Shown here: positions 11,308 to 23,720 of the stretch, piece by piece
Numbering within the stretch: position 1 is the stretch's first letter
How the letters are laid out: every line of letters begins with the position of its first letter
From: Rotaria sordida
Lineage: Eukaryota > Rotifera > Eurotatoria > Philodinida > Philodinidae
Direction of reading: 5' to 3'
Assembly: GCA_905250125.1 (NCBI GenBank)
Contig: CAJNOL010000119.1
Span: forward strand, 1 to 64,000
DNA length: 64,000 nucleotides
Program-made: the position numbers and the translations under genes
The notes under the pieces: generated by a model
Seen by the model: only the letters and a program-made list of their open reading frames with translations
Databases searched by the model: none
Told to the model about the DNA's origin: nothing

Positions 11308-13217
11308 TTAATATTGTCGTCGATAAGCACTTATTGGTTCCACATTTGTAGCAAACAAACTTTCATCAAAACGTTGTTCAGATCGACGTCCCATATCATA
11401 ACGACAAACTTGTGATGTACTTCTTATACCAGCATAGATTGATTCACCACCATTACCAAAACCAGCAAATGATGGTGAACCATATCTTCGTTGTGCATAT
11501 TCAAAATAACAAGCTCGATAAACAACAAATAATGAAACTGATATACCAATAATAAATATAATTGAAATAGTAGCAATAACAGTTGATCGTTCAATACCAC
11601 CTTGACTTGCTAATGATGAACGACTATAAAGAGCTTCTATAAAATAAAAAAAATTAATTAATTAATTAATTAAAAGAAATATTTATTTACCATAAGTTGT
11701 TTTAGATTTTTGTGCTGGCTGTGGTAATGGTAATTCAATAGTAAATTGTTGTTGTACTTGTCGTATTTCATAATAACCAGAATTATTATTTTCATCAAAT
11801 AGATTATTTGTTGATGATTGATCTATTGACCAAGTTAAATCAGATAATAATCTAGCTAATTTTTGTTTTGCTTGTTCTTCATCAATATCGTCTCGTTTTC
11901 GTCGTCGTAATGCAATAACACTTGCACCATCTTCATCAACATAATCAAATGGAGCATAATCAGTTGTTGATGTTAATGATGAATTAATTATATTCATTGA
12001 ATTACGATTTAATGTTGATGATCGTCGTATTTCTGGACATAAACGCTGAGAAAAGAAAAAAAAATTTTTTTTTGTTTGTTTTAAACACAAAAAAATAAAT
12101 AAATCCATTTACTTCTTGACAATTTTCTATTCGACCATAACATATTGCTATTGAACAACGTAAATAAACAATTGATGTTGTATCAAATTTATGCATTTGA
12201 AATATAGTACTTTTAATATGATCTGGATCAATACGTTGAAAACGTATTGATAAACGTGAATCTAATGATGGACAACGATTTGTTAATAGAGGAATTTTTT
12301 CTAATTTTATTTCATTATCAGATACACTTGATGCTATTGAACAATTTTCAGCTATAATTTGATGACGATCAGGATTGTGTTCAACTTAAAAAGAAAAATC
12401 AAAATCCATTGAAAAGATTAAAAAAATTTTGAAAGAAAAAAAAAATTTATTAGAGAACCTGTTCGATATTTTATTTCAATAAAAAGACGATCACCAATAA
12501 AAACTGAACCACCATTATCAATTAAACGTTGTTGAGTTATATCATATAAACCAAGTATAAGATCACCTTGTCGAACAGATTGACTTGGTAATAATGGTGT
12601 TACAATTGGTATACTAAACGAACTATTTCATAAATTTATTTTCTTAGCAAAACAAAAAAAACTATATATATATCAAAAAATTTAATATACTTTTCTAACG
12701 ATTCTGTCATTGGTATTAATGATACTGTTGTTCGATCATGACATAAATCACTATCGATTTGACAAAAACATTTATCCATATAATTATCAGAATCTTCATC
12801 TAAACAAACACCACCACGTTCCATACATGAAACACATGTTGAATCCATTGATGCATTAATAACTCTAACTAAATTTTCGAAAATAAGAAAAACAGAAAAT
12901 GTGTTTTTTTTTCTTTGAAATCAAAAAAAGTATTTCAACAAACCACAATGAGTTTTATTCACAGATATATATTGATCTTTACAAACACATCGAAATGCAC
13001 TTCCTCCAACACGTTTACAATTGGAATTCAAACTAGTACATGTACCTGGAATGCAAAAATCACCCAAATTATGTTGTGATTGACCTGAAGTTATAAAGGA
13101 TCAAAAAATACAACATGATTAAATAATTACAAATAAAAATAAACCTCGTCGTTTAGCATCAATCAATGATAAAGACCATAAAATACCAATAAATATTAGA
13201 AAATCACACGTGTACAT
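11308..13217 (-). CDS. Zona pellucida (ZP) domain type I membrane protein, 7 exons
   Basis: Exons in transcript order: 13217-13145, 13084-12944, 12868-12691, 12622-12459, 12384-12113, 12045-11691, 11636-11308. All introns are GT-AG with matching phases, giving about 503 aa. Residues 1-22 form a signal peptide (FLIFIGILWSLSLI). A Cys-rich segment (30-115, EGF-like spacing) follows. The ZP module occupies about 115-280. Its C-terminal half has FIGDRLFIEIKY, a Cys at IAENCSI, TNRCPSL, then SIVYLRCSIAICYG and ENCQERLCPE, the ZP-C cysteine pattern. ALRRRKRDD near 325 is a consensus furin site just after the module, as in other ZP proteins that are cleaved and then polymerise. One transmembrane helix (VIATISIIFIIGISVSLFVV, about 412-432) and a 70-residue cytoplasmic tail rich in Tyr, Gly and Arg follow. 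The likely role is an extracellular matrix, cuticle or egg-coat filament; tissue unknown. Confidence 0.85.
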
Positions 13218-15031
13218 TTCTTATTGCTATATGAACATTTTGATATACTTATTTGTACAAAATTTTCTATTGTCTTTCGTTTGAAATGTTCTTATTTAAA
13301 ATATGTGAACAAGAGTTTTTTTTCTTCTTATCCTTCTATCGATAGTAATCATTTCCTAATCCTTTTGTCATCATTATTCGTTGTCATTCTTAAGCCAATT
13401 ATCATCATTTTTCGATCCGATCATCACAATGTACACATACTTGACTATGTCATCGGAATGTTCATTGTGTACTCGAACAGCGTATTTATTTAGAAAGAGA
13501 CTGAAAGATTTCAATAGATGCCCAAATGAAAGTATTCATGAATACTAACAATTTATACTATTACACAAAAGATGTTTCATAGATATGAGTGGGACTAATT
13601 TTATCTTTTGATTCCAATTGAGAAGAGATTCAGTTCTGATATGAAGTTTAGTACAAATTTTGTTAGCATAGGACTTAAAATTACTTCTATATTGTTGTGT
13701 GTAAATTTGAAATGTCTTGTATCTATAATGTGACCCATTTCATGGGTGATATTCTCTTAATTGAATGCTAAATTACACATGAATAAGATTCATTTTTTAA
13801 TCTCGATCGTAGTTTGTTCATGCCTATATGCATAAAAACATTTTTAAAACACATTCGTGAACTGATGTTCATCTTGTATTTGGAACTACCATTGTGATCT
13901 TTTAGTTTTGTTATTTTGCTCTAGTCAATTTGAAGGTCAAAGAAAATTCTTTATGTCATATAGCATAAGTATCATATTGGATGCTTAGATTTCTGCTTGC
14001 AAATTGATCTACATAGAGCATTTGAGAATTTTCGTTTTTGATGTCTTTTTTTTTACAAAAAAGGGAAAGCATATTTATTGTCAACTGACTACAATCTATT
14101 GAACTGAATTTTTAATGAGAAAGATCACGTGAATATAATCTCATGATTATAAAGTCTATTCTTATGAAATAAGCGAGAAACATTAGTATTTCTTATATTC
14201 AATAGGTTTTGCACTTTTATAGAATATCCTTCAAGAATAAATATAGTTTTATAAGTGTTCTAATTAAGTCAATTACATGTTTTTTTTGCAATAATCAGAT
14301 GAGACAATATATCCGAAGCCTCAAGAAAAATAGATATTACCCGATTCTATTAATATGTTTGGTAAAACTTATCAATCAAACTTAAGATTTATATCAAAAC
14401 ATTTTTGTATTCGATTCTCTATATAAACCATTGAAAAAGTTTCTAAAAATCAAAAGACATAGTAAATTGCTATGTTTTGTAAAATAGTATTTTATTGAAT
14501 TAGAATAGTTCTATTTCATAGAACAATCTACCACATATGTCAATATATAGAGGTGTTAAGGTCAATGAACTTCTCCATAGATTATTTTAAATCGATGATA
14601 TTATTTGCGATAAACAAATAAGAAACAAAATTCCTCTAAGAAAAAATATAGACATAACAATATTTAAAATAATTCGAAAAATCGAAGTTAGAATTAAAAC
14701 TTTTACAGAATTAGGAATGTTACTTTATTTTTATTACTCTCTATAATAAAGACTAAATATGAACAAAATAAAATAAAATGAATAGTAAAGAATTTTTTTA
14801 TGAGAATCTAATGTTTTAATTTTTATCAGGTAGCTCACAAAAATTTATAATATCATAGATACGACTAAAAAATATACAGAAAAGTTTTCTTTTACAGATT
14901 TTTTTTATTTATCCGTGTTTGTTATGCTATTATTCATAGATTTTAATCGTTTATTATTTTCATTTTATATGTATATTTTTATTCTCTGATTTATAGTGAT
15001 ATTGTCATCAAATATTGGACCTTAACACATA
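13218..15031. other. Intergenic, no gene seen
   Basis: About 1.8 kb of AT-rich spacer upstream of the ZP gene and before the mariner-type element. The 89-codon plus-strand frame at 13224 has no coding character. No repeat structure recognised. Confidence 0.5.
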
Positions 15032-15466
15032 GAGCAGTGAAAAAATTCTGAGAACTATAGTTCGTTTAAAAAGTCCGTACGTGTGACTATTTTTTGAATA
15101 TTTCGAGAATGAAACGGGATATGAGACCTGCGGTTTTCGCCAATAGATAGCCACGATGACAGCGCATCTTTTTTCTATCGGACACGAAACGTTCCACGAA
15201 TCCTCTCAGATCCACTTTTTAACGAATCTCTGAAAGATTGACTGATAGCTCCAAAACTTTACATAGGGATCTAATGATTATTTTATGTCAGTATATAGAC
15301 TCGAGCGTCCTCTATATAATAGAACTGAAGAGAATCTTTTATATTTTATAGTTTGTGTAGAGGAGCATTGTTGCTGAAACTTCCTACTTCACAAATATAA
15401 CCATCATGGTATATCTAAGTAAATTAAGATATAGATGTTTTATTGTGCTCTATCTCACAATAACGT
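15032..15466. repeat. Left terminal inverted repeat of the mariner-type element
   Basis: Reverse complement of 17615-18026 plus 18859-18884, with scattered mismatches (for example gaactgaagagaatc against gaactcaagagaatc). Similarity ends just after cacaataacgt. Confidence 0.85.
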
Positions 15467-15797
15467 TTTTTTTGTCATCCTTGCAAAGATTTCTTCTAGC
15501 AGAAAATGTCTTACAGTAGTGCTATTTCTGAGAAAAAACAATGGAATACGTAAAAAGATGATCGGTAGCGGCGAAGTTGGCTAGTTCAAGTATCTGTATA
15601 TGGTTTAAATTAATATTTTATTGAGTTGTCTATTACATGTCATTCAGTAGAAACGTCATTCTCAGGTTTTATCATATGTTCTGTCGTTTATTAATTTTTT
15701 AGAAATACAATCTTGAAATATACGAAAGGCATGTAGGCTTCATCATATGCTCATACTTTATTTTTAGATAGAATAAACAGTTCAAATTTAGTTTATT

Positions 15798-17454
15798 ATG
15801 GCAAAAGAGTTTTCACCTCAAAACGACGGAAATTATGTATCGGATTGTTCAATTCATTAAATCAGAAAAATATGGGATAAAAATTCTACTGAACAATGTC
15901 AATGATCGTTTATGTACAATGTTAGGTGTTTCATTCCGTTCGATTGATAATCTGAAGAAGGAATTGAAGGAAATCGAGATAGATAAAGAAAGGTCATCGC
16001 GTAGACTTCGGCCAGGGTCGAATACAATTACCATTGTAAGAAAGCCATCAATGTTCTCGAAACTGTGAACTTTTGATATTGATCTTATTTAGGATGACAC
16101 AGTAGAGCAATCAATGTCAGCTAGTAGTTATCTAAAAATTAATTTATTTGACTTTGGGAAGGATATGATTCGATATGAATTTCATCTTTTATTGGCTGAA
16201 CAAGTATATCCTACATTGGATCGAATGATGACTCGATTATTAGCCGATTTTCCTGACTTTCCAATCAAAAGCAAAGCAACATTGTCGAAAGAACTAAAAC
16301 AGATGGGATTTGTTTATCAGAAAACTTCGAAGATCAAAACACCATTGAAATCAACATTTTTCATATCACAAAGAGCTAGATATTTTCGACGTATTGATTA
16401 GCTCCGGAAGAAAAAAGCACTCATTTTCTACCACGATGGAAAGTAGCATTATTCTGATGACGAAAAGACAAATATTTGGATCGAGGAGCAGACAGGAGGA
16501 GGAAAATTTCGCCGTTCAGAAGGAAAAGGTATGTAAAAATGAGTAACTAAGCCTAGTTGATGATCAGTGACTTTGGCTCTAGTTGTAATGTTCCTCTGCT
16601 AACCACATACTTTGCATTAAATGATTGATAGATACCCGTCTCGCTATCAATGGGATGATCAGTCGACATGGTTTTCATAAATCGTCTGCAGAAGTATTTC
16701 ACTGCAAACACGAACGTAATATAGATGGGACACACTTTAATGAATGGATCTATCAAACGTGTATTAGGTTGAGAAAGGAATATGGTAATATGAGGAAATA
16801 TTCAGAGTTTCCATTTGGAAAAATAGGTATTGTTTTATAGGAAAGAAGGAGAAAATATGTATTGTGGTTGATACTGCCACATGGCATTCCCAACTAACGC
16901 ATGCATCTAATATACCATTGAGATCTTGGAATAAAAATCAAATTCGTCAATGGTTGATTAATCACTCAGTTTCATTCATCGATCAATATAGTAAATCAGA
17001 ACTTCTTGAATTAAGTTATGCGTATGCGCCAGAAAAAGAATATATTGTTGATGAAACAGCCAAACAATTTGATATTGAAATTGTACGTCTACCAGTTCGC
17101 CATTGTATACTCAGTAAGTAGAAACTAAGAAACTCGTAATTTATTTCACTGAATTTCTCTCTTCATCATGGTTTTTCTTTAGATCCTATTGAAATGTGCT
17201 GGGGTGAACTTAAGAAATCCGTTCGAGACCAAAATACCACATTTAAATTAAAAGATGTTGAAAAATGAATTTGGAATTGGCTTAACAATTGTGACTCAAC
17301 ATTCATATCGAATTGCATCGATCACGTACAAGTATATGAAGAAAATTTTAAAAAAGTTGATCAATTCACAGAACAAATCGAGAGTGAACTAAATGATGAT
17401 GATACTATTGATAATGACTCCGACTTGACTGAAGATGAAGATGAAGATCAATAG
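15798..17454 (+). pseudogene. DDE transposase of the 15.0-18.9 kb element, decayed, with introns
   Basis: The N-terminal part has a helix-turn-helix-like region (15838-16035: YRIVQFIKSEKYGIKILLNN, then LGVSFRSIDNLKKEL). The core follows: EEQTGGGKFRRSEGKG near 16480-16530, KHERNIDGTHFNEWIYQ near 16706-16760, VDTATWHSQL near 16866 (second catalytic Asp) and NPIEMCWGELK near 17183 (catalytic Glu). This order fits IS630/Tc1-mariner DDE transposases of the type with 'mNg..FedW'. Probable introns: 16036-16093 region (gtaaga...ttag) and about 17115-17182 (gtaagt...tttag), the latter restoring the Asn of NPIE. Damage: a frame change near 15838 and TGA at 17266-17268 where a Trp would fit. It ends with an acidic tail (DSDLTEDEDEDQ) at 17454. 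Confidence 0.75.
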
Positions 17455-18026
17455 CTTCAGATAATAAAGAAATTGCTTCTAATTTTTGTTGTTCCTGTTT
17501 TGCTGATTTGGCCATTTTGTATTTGATAGAATATGTTTCTCGATAGAACTGATCAGTTTGATCAAGACTGTACACTTAAAGATAAGAAATCTAAACTTTT
17601 TCAGCGATAACAGGACGTTATTGTGAAATAGAACACAATGAAACATCTATATCTTAATTTACTTAGACATACCATGATGGTTATATTTGTGAAGTAGGAA
17701 GTTTCAGCAGCAATGTTCCTCCACACAAACTATAAAATATAAAAGATTCTCTTGAGTTCTATTATATAGAGAACGCTCCAGTCTATATACTGACATAAAA
17801 TAATCATTAGATCCCTATGTAAAGTTTTGGAGCTATCAGTCAATCTTTCAGAGATTCGTTAAAAAGTGGATCTGAGAGGATTCGTCGAACGTTTTGTGTC
17901 CGATAGAAAAAAAGATGCGCTGTCATCGTGGCAATCTATTGATGAAAATCGCAGGTCTTATATCTCGTTTCGTTCTCGAAATATTCAAAAAATAGTCACA
18001 TGTACGGACTTATTAAACGAACTATA

Positions 18027-18858
18027 GTAACATCACTTTAAGAAGAAGTACATTATATTTATTTGTCTACAGTAAAGGTTAGAAGACATCATAACAACGT
18101 TCGATAGCAAAATCGATTTATTTTTGAATAATCTTTTTGTATTCATCGATATGTGTCAAATTAATTATTCGATTATTGCTTAGTGAAATTTATTGCATCT
18201 AGGTAGATATTTATTCTATATTTTATAATAGATGAATAGCAGAAGCTCAAACGAAGTGAGATCAGTTGAATGTGTCTGTGTTTAAATTCTTCTTCGACAA
18301 ATATGATAAAAACACTTTTTATATGCGGCTTGTAGTACCATGATGGATTTGATACCACGGATGCTTCATGATACTCTTTGTTGAGAAGTTTCTTAACTAA
18401 TCGTTTTTGAATATTATTGTTATCATTAGATAGCATTAACAAACTATGTAGAATACACCTGACGAATAAGCAATGCTCATGTAACCATAAAGATAATGAC
18501 AAACATTGTTTCTTTACATGTTGTCATCTTCTTACTACAAGTAAAATATTTTCTCCGTTTACAGACTAGGATTTCTCTCTTGCCTCTACTTAATACTACG
18601 ATACCTAATCTGTCTTTCAACGCCCATCATCATATCGCGTCATCGCAGTGTCCGTTTCATAAAATCCGTCAAACTTTCGGTACTAAATCGACGAGTATAA
18701 CTAAGCAATAACCGACCCATCAGTGTGACACATATTGATGAATACAAAGAAGGTTATTCAAAAGTAAATCGAACTTGCTATCGAACATTGTTATGATGTT
18801 TTCTAACTTTTGCTGTAGACAAATAAATACAATGTACTTCTTATTAAAGTGCTCTTAC
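18027..18858. mobile_element. Nested TA-flanked non-autonomous element
   Basis: It sits inside the right arm of the larger element, flanked by TA at 18025-18026 and 18859-18860; removing it restores the outer arm (…aactatagttctc…). Its own termini are left gtaacatcactttaagaaga and right (reversed) gtaagagcactttaataaga. The arms run about 160 bp, including atttatttgtctacag, catcataacaa, tttgtattcat and ttattgcttag on both sides. The 832-bp interior contains no transposase. Confidence 0.88.
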
Positions 18859-18884
18859 TAGTTCTCAGAACTTTTTCACTGTCC

Positions 18885-21800
18885 TATGTATATCTTCTTT
18901 AACAAATTCATCAAATATATTAAAGACATTTTACATCAAAAATAAGTTTTTAAATGTTAAATTTCTTAGTTGTTTTTTTTCTACAAGTAACGTATTAAAC
19001 TAAGAAATGTTTCTTCTAATCGTCTGCTTTATAGCTATGTGACTTCCCTGCTTTTTTTTACCAAGGTACTCGAGTATATCTGTTCGAGTATCATTATAAT
19101 ATTACCATGCAGGAAATAGAGAGGAGACGAGAGGCAGGTCAGGTCAAGAAAAACGCATAAAGGGTGTAGACAGACTTAAGACATTCATAGTTTGTCATCG
19201 ACCGATCCAGGCTATGATGATGAAATTCCAATTCCAGTTAAAAACACTCTTACTGATATGATGCTCTTTACTCAATGTAATTTGTTTCATAACTACGACT
19301 GCTTTTTCTCTACTGTTTCCAATTTATTTATGACAGTATTTTTATGAAGAAGCTAATTTTAACAAGAATCAATGCCATATGCGAAATCAATTATCATCCT
19401 AGGAAAAACTAAACATATGTGACAGTATGTTTATCAATTATATCGATGGCTTTTATTTATCATGAGGATGTTCCGTTATAAAATGAAGAAAAGTTTTTTG
19501 GAAAAGTCTTCCGTGTCTACAAAAAAAATAAACAAACGATAATTAATCGATACGAGATATAGTCAAAAATTTTGTAACTAAAGGAAAAAAATCTGTTTAA
19601 AATAAAACCTTTGGTTCAGACGAACAAGTTGATCAACGACAAAAAAAAGGAGATAGAAACAGCAAGCAACTTATTCGCCCGTAACAAAAAAGGGCACTTC
19701 TTTCTTTGACGGATGCGAATTATAATAGAATATTGATTACTTCCAACTGACATATATTGACTTGGGCACAACACAAACGTGCAAATCTTTATTAACTTGT
19801 GACAACTTTACTTATGCAAGATAGACCATAAATAACATTAGGATAAACAATTGAAATATCTCTACTTCAGTGTGCTCGAATGAGCTGACTTTTTCGTTTT
19901 TTGATCTCATTAAAGAAATTTCAACTATTATCAAACAAGAAAAATATATATGAAGCATTTCATAAATAAAAAGAAATCAATACGAACTGAATTGTTGTAA
20001 ATAAAGCAAGTTTTCAAAACTAGTAGTCAATTTCAAATGTTGAAATTCATACTCCATTGCAGCTATTTAGGCACTAACTTTCTTGCAAAAATCAGTGTTG
20101 CATGTTTGAAAATTCAAAATTTTGTAATCATTGACTAATTATTAAACTAACTATGTAATTCTAAAAGCTTGCTCTATGTGTATGAATAATGTTCGTTTTG
20201 ATTTCTTCTTATTATTCTCTTAGATAACAACTGAAAATAAATCTATGAAATGCTTTGTATGTAATTTTCTTACTTGACAATAGGTGAAACTTCTTTAGTG
20301 AGGCCAAATATATAAATCTGACAGTGGTATTTGTTTGCGTTATTCATTTAAAAAAAACTTTCAATAAGCTTCGATCAGTGAAAAACATCAGGCCATTCGA
20401 GCGAACCGAAACGGAGACATTTCACTGTTTTTTATCAGAATGCTATTTAATGACTTGCCCTATAGTATTGATAAAACAATATCCAGTTTCTTATTACAAC
20501 TTTCTCGATTAATATTGATACCAATCAATTTTCATTGGACGGACTGTGTTGACTTTTCCTATATAAATATCCATAATATGACATTTTCTCTCTATTTATG
20601 TCGTTATCCGTCTTATATATCGTTAATCAACTATCTTAAATATCACATCAATATAAAATTAACTCTTGGACAGACACTACAGGATGTCTGAGCTCTTCTA
20701 TTCCTGTTTTTTTTCCTGTTAAAATTTTAACGTAAAGAGCTGTTGGAAAATCATGTAGACACATAGAACAAGAGAAGAAATCTCGATAATATTATGATGG
20801 GACACTATAGTCTGAAACTTATAGTAGAGTTTTGATTATTATGACGATAAGGTCTAAAAACGAATCACGTAATTTCTTAAGAGTACCTAAATAGAGTAGA
20901 GACGCTAATTCCTTCTTTTTTGTCATAGCAGAACTTCCAACCTGTTAAACTTCTAGAATGGCAAAAAGAAGAAAATAGGTCATTTTTCTTACTCCGCGAG
21001 AATAGTTTTTTGTTTTTCAATGGTTAGTTTTCAGAATAAAAGTTCTATAATAACATTTTTCTACTAGTTTTATAATTTAGATACTTCATCAAAATTTCAT
21101 TATAACAATGATGACACCTTCAATTTCATTGCAGGTATGAATTAAGAAAAAAAGCACAACAGATCAAACAAAGAAAATTATAATATATCATGCAAACGAA
21201 ATATAAAAATACGATTCAATTCTTAACAGCAATTTATCATATTATTATCTAATAAGATTTTTCTTTATGAGACAAGTTAAATGATAGAACAACAAAGGAC
21301 CAAGTGAATGTTTAAAAAAGTGAGAACAAACGAAAGTTAAAATAGAGTTGTTATTATTTGTTTTGATCGTATAATAGTAAAGAATAATTTGACCCTTCGA
21401 CTCTTCAGGAAGAAAAATATATTGTTTTTTGTTTCCTTTTCATAGAAACATCAGCATGTCCGTTTGCCTCATTTATAATAAAAATTGCATGAATAGAGTA
21501 AGATAAATTAACAATTTTATTATACTAACTCAAATTAATGTATTTGTTGGATAGGGAAAAAAAGATGGTTCTATAATGCTTAGTACTTAGATATGATATT
21601 TTTTTGTAATTAAAGACAAAATAAATTTTCTATTTTAAAATACATAAAAATTCGCTTTTTTAAAGTTAAACATGCATTTTTTGTTTCTTTATTACTTTCA
21701 TGTTTTGCATATTATTGATACATGACTAGAAATGATGTTATACTTCTTAATGATGAAGAGAATACTTAATATTTTTCACGAAAGTGAAAGTATAATTAAA

Positions 21801-22574
21801 ATATTAACTGTAATCGTATGGAAATCATACATTTGTTTATCTTATTTCTGTAAAAGTGCCTGTAATAAAAGCATACAAAGTAAAAATAAGGAATAGAAAA
21901 AATTCATTGATTAATTCCTTAGATTTTCTAATTTTTGAAAAAGAAAACGATTCAAAATTTCGAGATCTATTTAAAATCATTAATGATAAATAATTTTTTA
22001 TGATATCATTATAAGTTTAATATAATTAATATTATTTTACAAACTTATTGAAATTTCAATTATTTATTGTTGATGTGATGTTTCATCTTCGAAGAATATT
22101 TTTGTCAAATAAACAAACAAATAAATTGCTTATAGAAAGCAGAATAAAATGAAAGAAAAAAGCGGATAGATCTTAGATTTTCTTTGTCTAATTTAATAAG
22201 ATCTAATCTACTTATTGTTTATGTTAGTTGGAATAAATCTTTGTCGAAGACGAGATGTTATTTAAATAATATATAATTAGAAATTCAAGAATTTTGTGAC
22301 AGTATATTAATTGTGTGAAACTTATCAACAATCTTTCTAATAAAGGCAAAAGTCAATAAGTATTGCTATACATGATTAGTCAGATTGCTTATTGTATTCA
22401 TTTGATTGATTATTTCACATGAATTAAACATTTTTCATTTACCTTTTGTTTTATTTTTTTATAATAGCAAAGCAAAAATTGGCTTTCCGTAACAAATAAA
22501 CCTACACGACTTTACGGAGTAAATTAAAAATAGAAAAATTCTTGTACATATAAGTTCTAATTTTCATTATATAG
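18885..22574. other. Intergenic, no gene supported
   Basis: About 3.7 kb of AT-rich DNA. A short coding-like stretch at about 19188-19275 (TDPGYDDEIPIPVKNTL in one frame) could be a gene relic but has no context. No other supported feature. Confidence 0.5.
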
Positions 22575-23615
22575 ATGGATCGTTTCCTGTGTGAACCAAA
22601 TAGTTTAGTACTTAATTCTTCTACAGCATTTCATTTTTCTCAAACATTGAGTTATATATCCATTCATGCATTACCAATATTAGCTTTAGTTACAAATTCA
22701 TTAATTTTACTTGTTGTTCTGACAAATTCGCTGTTAAATCGTTCACCATTTGCTGTTTATGTTAAATCAATGGCTATATCAGATACGCTTGTTCTTGTGC
22801 TGAAATTAATATCATTTGAAAATAAAACATCAAAAGTATTTTATTGGCCATCAATGTGTACTGTTTTAATATTTCTTAGTGATGCTAGTACACTCTTATC
22901 TGTTTGGACAATAGTATTAATAACAGTCGAACGTACACTAGTTGTTTTATTTCCATTACGTATTAAAAAATTTGTTTCAGTATATTGTGCTCAAGTATTA
23001 ATTATATTAGTAGCCATGTTGAGTTTAATATTTTCTACTCGTGTTTTATTTATATCAGTTGATATTTCACCAGAACAAAAAAAACGTTGTCATCCAATAT
23101 CAAATTGGCAAAACTATCGACAATTAAATGCTACAATAACTGAATTTACTCTTTGTTTTATTCCATTATCAATTGTTATTATTGGTAATTGTATAACATT
23201 ATATACAATTAAACGAGCTGCATTTCGACGACATCAAAATTTAACAAATCATATTTATCATAGACAACGATATTCTGAAACAAATGAAAATCAATTAATA
23301 CTTATGTTATTAATGGTAACATTGATGTTTATGATTTATTTTTTACCATTTACAATAGTAAATGTTATATCAAGATGGGGTTTACCATTTGATTTATGTT
23401 TTACACAAAAATCTTTTGAAATTTATTTAATTATACGTTCACTTTGTGAATTTTTAAAAGATTTAAATTTTTGTACAAATTTTATTATTTATTGTATAAG
23501 TGGATATAGATTTCGTTATGCATTTTTTTCACTTATTCATCGTAGTCATCGTAATCGATTATTGTACAGTGTACGCTATTCTAAGAATACAAAACAACAT
23601 AGTGGAAATATTTAA
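22575..23615 (+). CDS. Class A (rhodopsin-like) G-protein-coupled receptor
   Basis: Intronless 346-aa frame with seven hydrophobic helices. TM1 (about 32-54) contains VTNSLILLVVL. TM2 has SMAISDTLVLVL, with the conserved Asp. A Cys before TM3 (SMCTVL) can pair with the Cys in loop 2 (KKRCHP). TM3 ends LITVERTLVVLFPL, so the DRY box is ERT. TM6 is MVTLMFMIYFLPFTIV. TM7 is NFCTNFIIYCISGYRFR, with N-F-I-I-Y in place of NPxxY, followed by a basic tail. N-glycosylation sites lie in the N-terminus (NSS) and loop 2 (NAT). This layout fits invertebrate peptide-type receptors (FMRFamide/orphan group); the ligand is unknown. The ATG follows directly on ...ttatatag, so a 5'UTR intron or spliced-leader acceptor is possible. 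Confidence 0.85.
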   Translation: MDRFLCEPNSLVLNSSTAFHFSQTLSYISIHALPILALVTNSLILLVVLTNSLLNRSPFAVYVKSMAISDTLVLVLKLISFENKTSKVFYWPSMCTVLIFLSDASTLLSVWTIVLITVERTLVVLFPLRIKKFVSVYCAQVLIILVAMLSLIFSTRVLFISVDISPEQKKRCHPISNWQNYRQLNATITEFTLCFIPLSIVIIGNCITLYTIKRAAFRRHQNLTNHIYHRQRYSETNENQLILMLLMVTLMFMIYFLPFTIVNVISRWGLPFDLCFTQKSFEIYLIIRSLCEFLKDLNFCTNFIIYCISGYRFRYAFFSLIHRSHRNRLLYSVRYSKNTKQHSGNI

Positions 23616-23689
23616 TACAACCAAATGTACAAAAAACATACGATTTAAATGCAAAACAAACATATGAAGAATCATAATTTTAAACCTTT

Positions 23690-23720
<31 letters not shown>

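Larger units (their letters stand above)
15032..18884 (+). mobile_element. Tc1/mariner-superfamily transposon with long inverted repeats, interrupted
   Basis: Flanked by TA at 15030-15031 and 18885-18886. Termini: left gagcagtgaaaaaattctga, right (reversed) ggacagtgaaaaagttctga. The arms match for about 435 bp: 15032-15466 against 17615-18026 plus 18859-18884. Shared blocks include gaaatattcaaaaaatagtcac (right arm, split here for length: gaaatattcaaaa, aatagtcac), gcgctgtcatcgtgg against its complement, and the mirror of ccatcatggtat. The right arm is split by an 832-bp second element. Without that, the element is about 3.0 kb. The interior encodes a decayed DDE transposase. Confidence 0.85.

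Noticed and set aside
18173..18502. 109-codon minus-strand frame inside the nested 832-bp element (transposase?)
   Set aside because: No DDE or HTH motif and too short; the element is best seen as non-autonomous.
19188..19275. Coding-like stretch (TDPGYDDEIPIPVKNTL)
   Set aside because: Under 30 codons with stops around it and no homologue that I recognise.
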